A stretch of 64,000 bases of DNA from Arthrobacter sp. C2. Its GTDB lineage: Bacteria > Actinomycetota > Actinomycetes > Actinomycetales > Micrococcaceae. Numbering within the stretch: position 1 is the stretch's first letter; each line of letters begins with the position of its first letter. Both the position numbers and the translations under genes were made by a program. Under the pieces are notes generated by a model. The model saw only the letters and a program-made list of their open reading frames with translations. It was not told the DNA's origin and searched no databases. Positions 61,875-64,000 of the stretch are shown here, piece after piece. The DNA lies in contig CP042428.1 in NCBI GenBank assembly GCA_024207135.1, forward strand, positions 3,348,001 through 3,412,000. The letters are read 5' to 3'.

Positions 61875-63161
61875 TTAGCGGCCGGTACCGCCGTAGACGG
61901 TTGCTTCGTCCTCGGCATCAAGATCGAAAGCGGCGTGGATCGCACGTACCGCGTCGTCGAGCTTGTTGGCGTCGGTGACAATCGAAATGCGGATTTCGGA
62001 GGTGGAAATCATGTCCACGTTCACGCCGGCCTGGTGCAGCGCCTCGAAGAAGGTGAAGGAGACGCCCGGGTTCGAGCGCATGCCCGCACCGATAAGCGAG
62101 AGCTTGCCGACGTTCTCGTTGTAGGAGATGGCTTCGAAGCCGATCTCCTCCTGCGCGGAACGCAAGGCTTCCTGGACATGCTTTCCATCGACCATTGGCA
62201 GGGTGAAGGAAATGTCCGTGCGACCCGAGCCGGAGGTGGAGATGTTCTGGACGATCATGTCGATGTTGGCGTGGGCGCCGGCAATGACGCGGAAGATCTG
62301 CGCGGCCTTGCCCGGGATGTCGGGAACGCCGACAATGGTGACCTTGGCTTCGGAACGGTCGTGGGCTACACCGGAAATGATGGGCTGTTCCAAGGGTTCT
62401 CCCTCTTGAATCTTGATCTGGTCATCGGGGCTGGGCAGGACCCAGGTTCCCTCATTGGTGCTGAAAGAGGAGCGCACATGCAGCGGGACCCCGAATCGGC
62501 GCGCGTATTCAACGCAGCGCAGGTGCAGGATCTTGGCGCCCGAGGCGGCCATCTCGAGCATTTCCTCGCTGGAAATGGTGTCGATCTTGCGGGCCGCCGG
62601 AACCACGCGCGGGTCGGCGGTGTAGATGCCGTCGACATCGGTGTAGATCTCGCACACGTCGGCGCCGAGCGCGGCAGCCAGGGCCACCGCAGTGGTGTCC
62701 GAACCGCCGCGGCCCATCGTGGTGATGTCGTTGGATTCCTTGCTCATGCCCTGGAACCCGGCAACGATCGCGACGTAGCCGCGGTCGATGGCGCGACGCA
62801 CGCGCTGCGGGGAAACCTCGATCACGCGGGCCTTGCCGTGGATGGAATCGGTCATCATGCCGGCCTGCGAGCCGGTGAAGGACGCGGCCTTGGCACCCAG
62901 TCCGTCGATGGCCATGGCCAGCAATGCCATGGAGATGCGTTCGCCGGCGGACAGCAGCATGTCCATCTCGCGGGCGGGAGCCTCTTCGGTCAGTTGGCCG
63001 GCAAGATCGAGCAGCTCATCGGTGGTGTCGCCCATGGCGGAAACCACCACGACGACTTCGTGGCCGGCGGACTTGGTGTCAATAATCCGACGGGCAACGC
63101 GTTTGATGCCTTCGGCATCCGACACGGATGATCCGCCGAATTTTTGGACAATCAGGCTCAT
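61875..63161 (-). CDS. lysC: aspartate kinase
   Basis: The 428-residue enzyme phosphorylates aspartate, the first step to lysine, threonine and methionine. The kinase domain shows VQKFGGSSVSDAEG at the N-terminus, VAGFQGMS, and GRGGSDTTAVALAAALGADVCEIYTDVDG. Two C-terminal ACT domains (residues about 265-420) provide feedback regulation. The last ACT includes VSFTFFEALHQAGVNVDMISTSE. ATG 63161 gives the family length. The asd gene that often follows lysC is not present downstream here. Confidence 0.95.
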   Translation of the reverse strand: MSLIVQKFGGSSVSDAEGIKRVARRIIDTKSAGHEVVVVVSAMGDTTDELLDLAGQLTEEAPAREMDMLLSAGERISMALLAMAIDGLGAKAASFTGSQAGMMTDSIHGKARVIEVSPQRVRRAIDRGYVAIVAGFQGMSKESNDITTMGRGGSDTTAVALAAALGADVCEIYTDVDGIYTADPRVVPAARKIDTISSEEMLEMAASGAKILHLRCVEYARRFGVPLHVRSSFSTNEGTWVLPSPDDQIKIQEGEPLEQPIISGVAHDRSEAKVTIVGVPDIPGKAAQIFRVIAGAHANIDMIVQNISTSGSGRTDISFTLPMVDGKHVQEALRSAQEEIGFEAISYNENVGKLSLIGAGMRSNPGVSFTFFEALHQAGVNVDMISTSEIRISIVTDANKLDDAVRAIHAAFDLDAEDEATVYGGTGR

Positions 63162-63484
63162 GCGTCAGCACACTCCATGGGACGGGAAATAGGTGGACTT
63201 CAATCGGCGCAGCCGTGGCCGGCACCGCTTCCATATTAGCCATTGTGATGCACCGGAGCTCCAATGCATGACCGTTCTTGGTCATAAAGCGGGGTTTGGC
63301 TGGTCTATTTGCTCGATTGGATATCGCGCAGGTCACCTCGCGTGAAGGAGTGCGGCGAATTGGGGGCCCGAAGAACGCTATTTGGTAACGGAATGGATAA
63401 ACACGTGACTTGCCTAGTCAGACTGCGTACCTTGGGAGGATCGGGCCCGGGGGAGCCATCGGAACAAGTGCAGGGTGGGATCTC
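63162..63484. other. divergent intergenic region lysC / ABC ATPase
   Basis: About 320 bases between divergent genes. No gene or clear riboswitch is recognisable. In particular there is no lysine-riboswitch-like or S-box core. It must hold promoters for both genes. Confidence 0.4.
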
Positions 63485-64000
63485 ATGGAAACAGCTGTCA
63501 CGGGCCCGGGCCAAGCGCCGGGGCAACGGCAGGATCTAGGTTTGGGAATCACGGCCACCGGCCTGGCCCGCTCCTTCGGCGCGGTGCGGGCGGTGGAAAA
63601 CATTGATTTCCATGCGGCGCCGGGAATAGTCACGGCGTTGATCGGACCCAACGGGTCGGGCAAGACGACATTGCTGCTGATGCTGGCATCCCTGCTGCGC
63701 CCGGATGCCGGAAGCATCCGCATCCAGGGCATCGACCCGACGGCAGATCCCCGCGCGGTGCGCGCCGTCCTGGGCTGGATGCCCGACACGCTGGGCTTCT
63801 GGGAGTCCCTGACCAGCAGGGAAATCCTCACCACCGTCGCCGCCCTGTACGGGATCGGCAAGGCGCAGGCCAGGGTGCGCGCCGCGGAGTTACTGGAGGT
63901 CGTGAACCTCGGGGAGCTGGCCGACACCCCGGCCCGGGTCCTCTCTCGCGGGCAGGCCCAACGGCTCTCGCTGGCGAGGGCATTGGTCAACGACCCGTCA
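63485..64000 (+). CDS. ABC transporter ATP-binding protein (3' end outside window)
   Basis: The first 172 codons of an ABC ATPase are present. After a polar N-terminal tail of about 20 residues come the strand ITATGLARSFGAVRAVENID, Walker A GPNGSGKT, and the signature LSRGQAQRLSLARALVNDP. The signature has SRGQ instead of the usual SGGQ, as in several drug/polypeptide exporters of the CcmA/NatA type. The Q-loop region WMPDTLGFWESLTSREIL is typical of that class. ATG 63485 follows GGTGGGA. The partner permease presumably lies beyond the window. Confidence 0.88.
   Translation, partial: METAVTGPGQAPGQRQDLGLGITATGLARSFGAVRAVENIDFHAAPGIVTALIGPNGSGKTTLLLMLASLLRPDAGSIRIQGIDPTADPRAVRAVLGWMPDTLGFWESLTSREILTTVAALYGIGKAQARVRAAELLEVVNLGELADTPARVLSRGQAQRLSLARALVNDPS

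Overview
The window comes from a high-GC actinobacterium, most likely a member of the Micrococcaceae (Arthrobacter, Paeniglutamicibacter or a relative). This is inferred from codon use, actinobacterial families such as the MhuD-like heme oxygenase, the 13E12/DUF222 HNH protein and DUF1990, a LAXTG-type cell-wall sorting signal, and the compact purSQL cluster. No rRNA, tRNA, CRISPR array, transposase or integrase was recognised. The sequence starts inside katG and ends inside an ABC-transporter ATPase gene.

Region 1 (1-20.1 kb) is mainly a sulfur-acquisition island. katG (1-1900, minus) carries an in-frame TAG at codon 80. acs, a sodium:solute symporter and an OsmC-family gene follow on the minus strand. 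A SAM-I (S-box) riboswitch precedes osmC and is divergent from a second SAM-I riboswitch that precedes a DszC-like plus DszA/DmoA-like monooxygenase pair. A third SAM-I riboswitch leads a large operon: lipoprotein binding protein, two permeases, a fused double ATPase, and a second monooxygenase pair. Together they look like a methionine/SAM-starvation regulon that imports organosulfur compounds and oxidatively releases their sulfur. No flavin reductase is encoded here.

Region 2 (20.1-31.9 kb) is one 11.5-kb gene for a 3,823-residue secreted, wall-anchored protein. It has ten four-cysteine repeats, five shorter repeats and a LAKTG sorting signal. Its leader folds into three consecutive hairpins with G-rich loops.

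Region 3 (31.9-42.7 kb) holds small housekeeping and unknown genes: MmcQ/YjbR, two ABM-fold proteins (one MhuD-like), an MpaB/DUF2236-DUF1990 fusion, an HdeD-like membrane/lipase fusion, an AlkD-like protein, an HD-GYP/LuxR regulator, an SDR, and a 3-hydroxybenzoate-hydroxylase-like flavoprotein with two operator-like dyads in its promoter.

Region 4 (42.7-44.8 kb) is an AT-richer accessory patch. A class II Fic gene is flanked by two almost identical 50-bp palindromic repeats, next to a decayed RibD/DHFR-like gene.

Region 5 (44.8-64 kb) is mostly core metabolism: purSQL, YchJ, alanine dehydrogenase, a quinone-reductase-like MDR protein, a Na+/H+ antiporter, the citrate carrier citM facing its citAB two-component system, an SSI-like lipoprotein, a DUF222-HNH protein and aspartate kinase. 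An AT-richer single-HKD phospholipase-D-like gene interrupts it.
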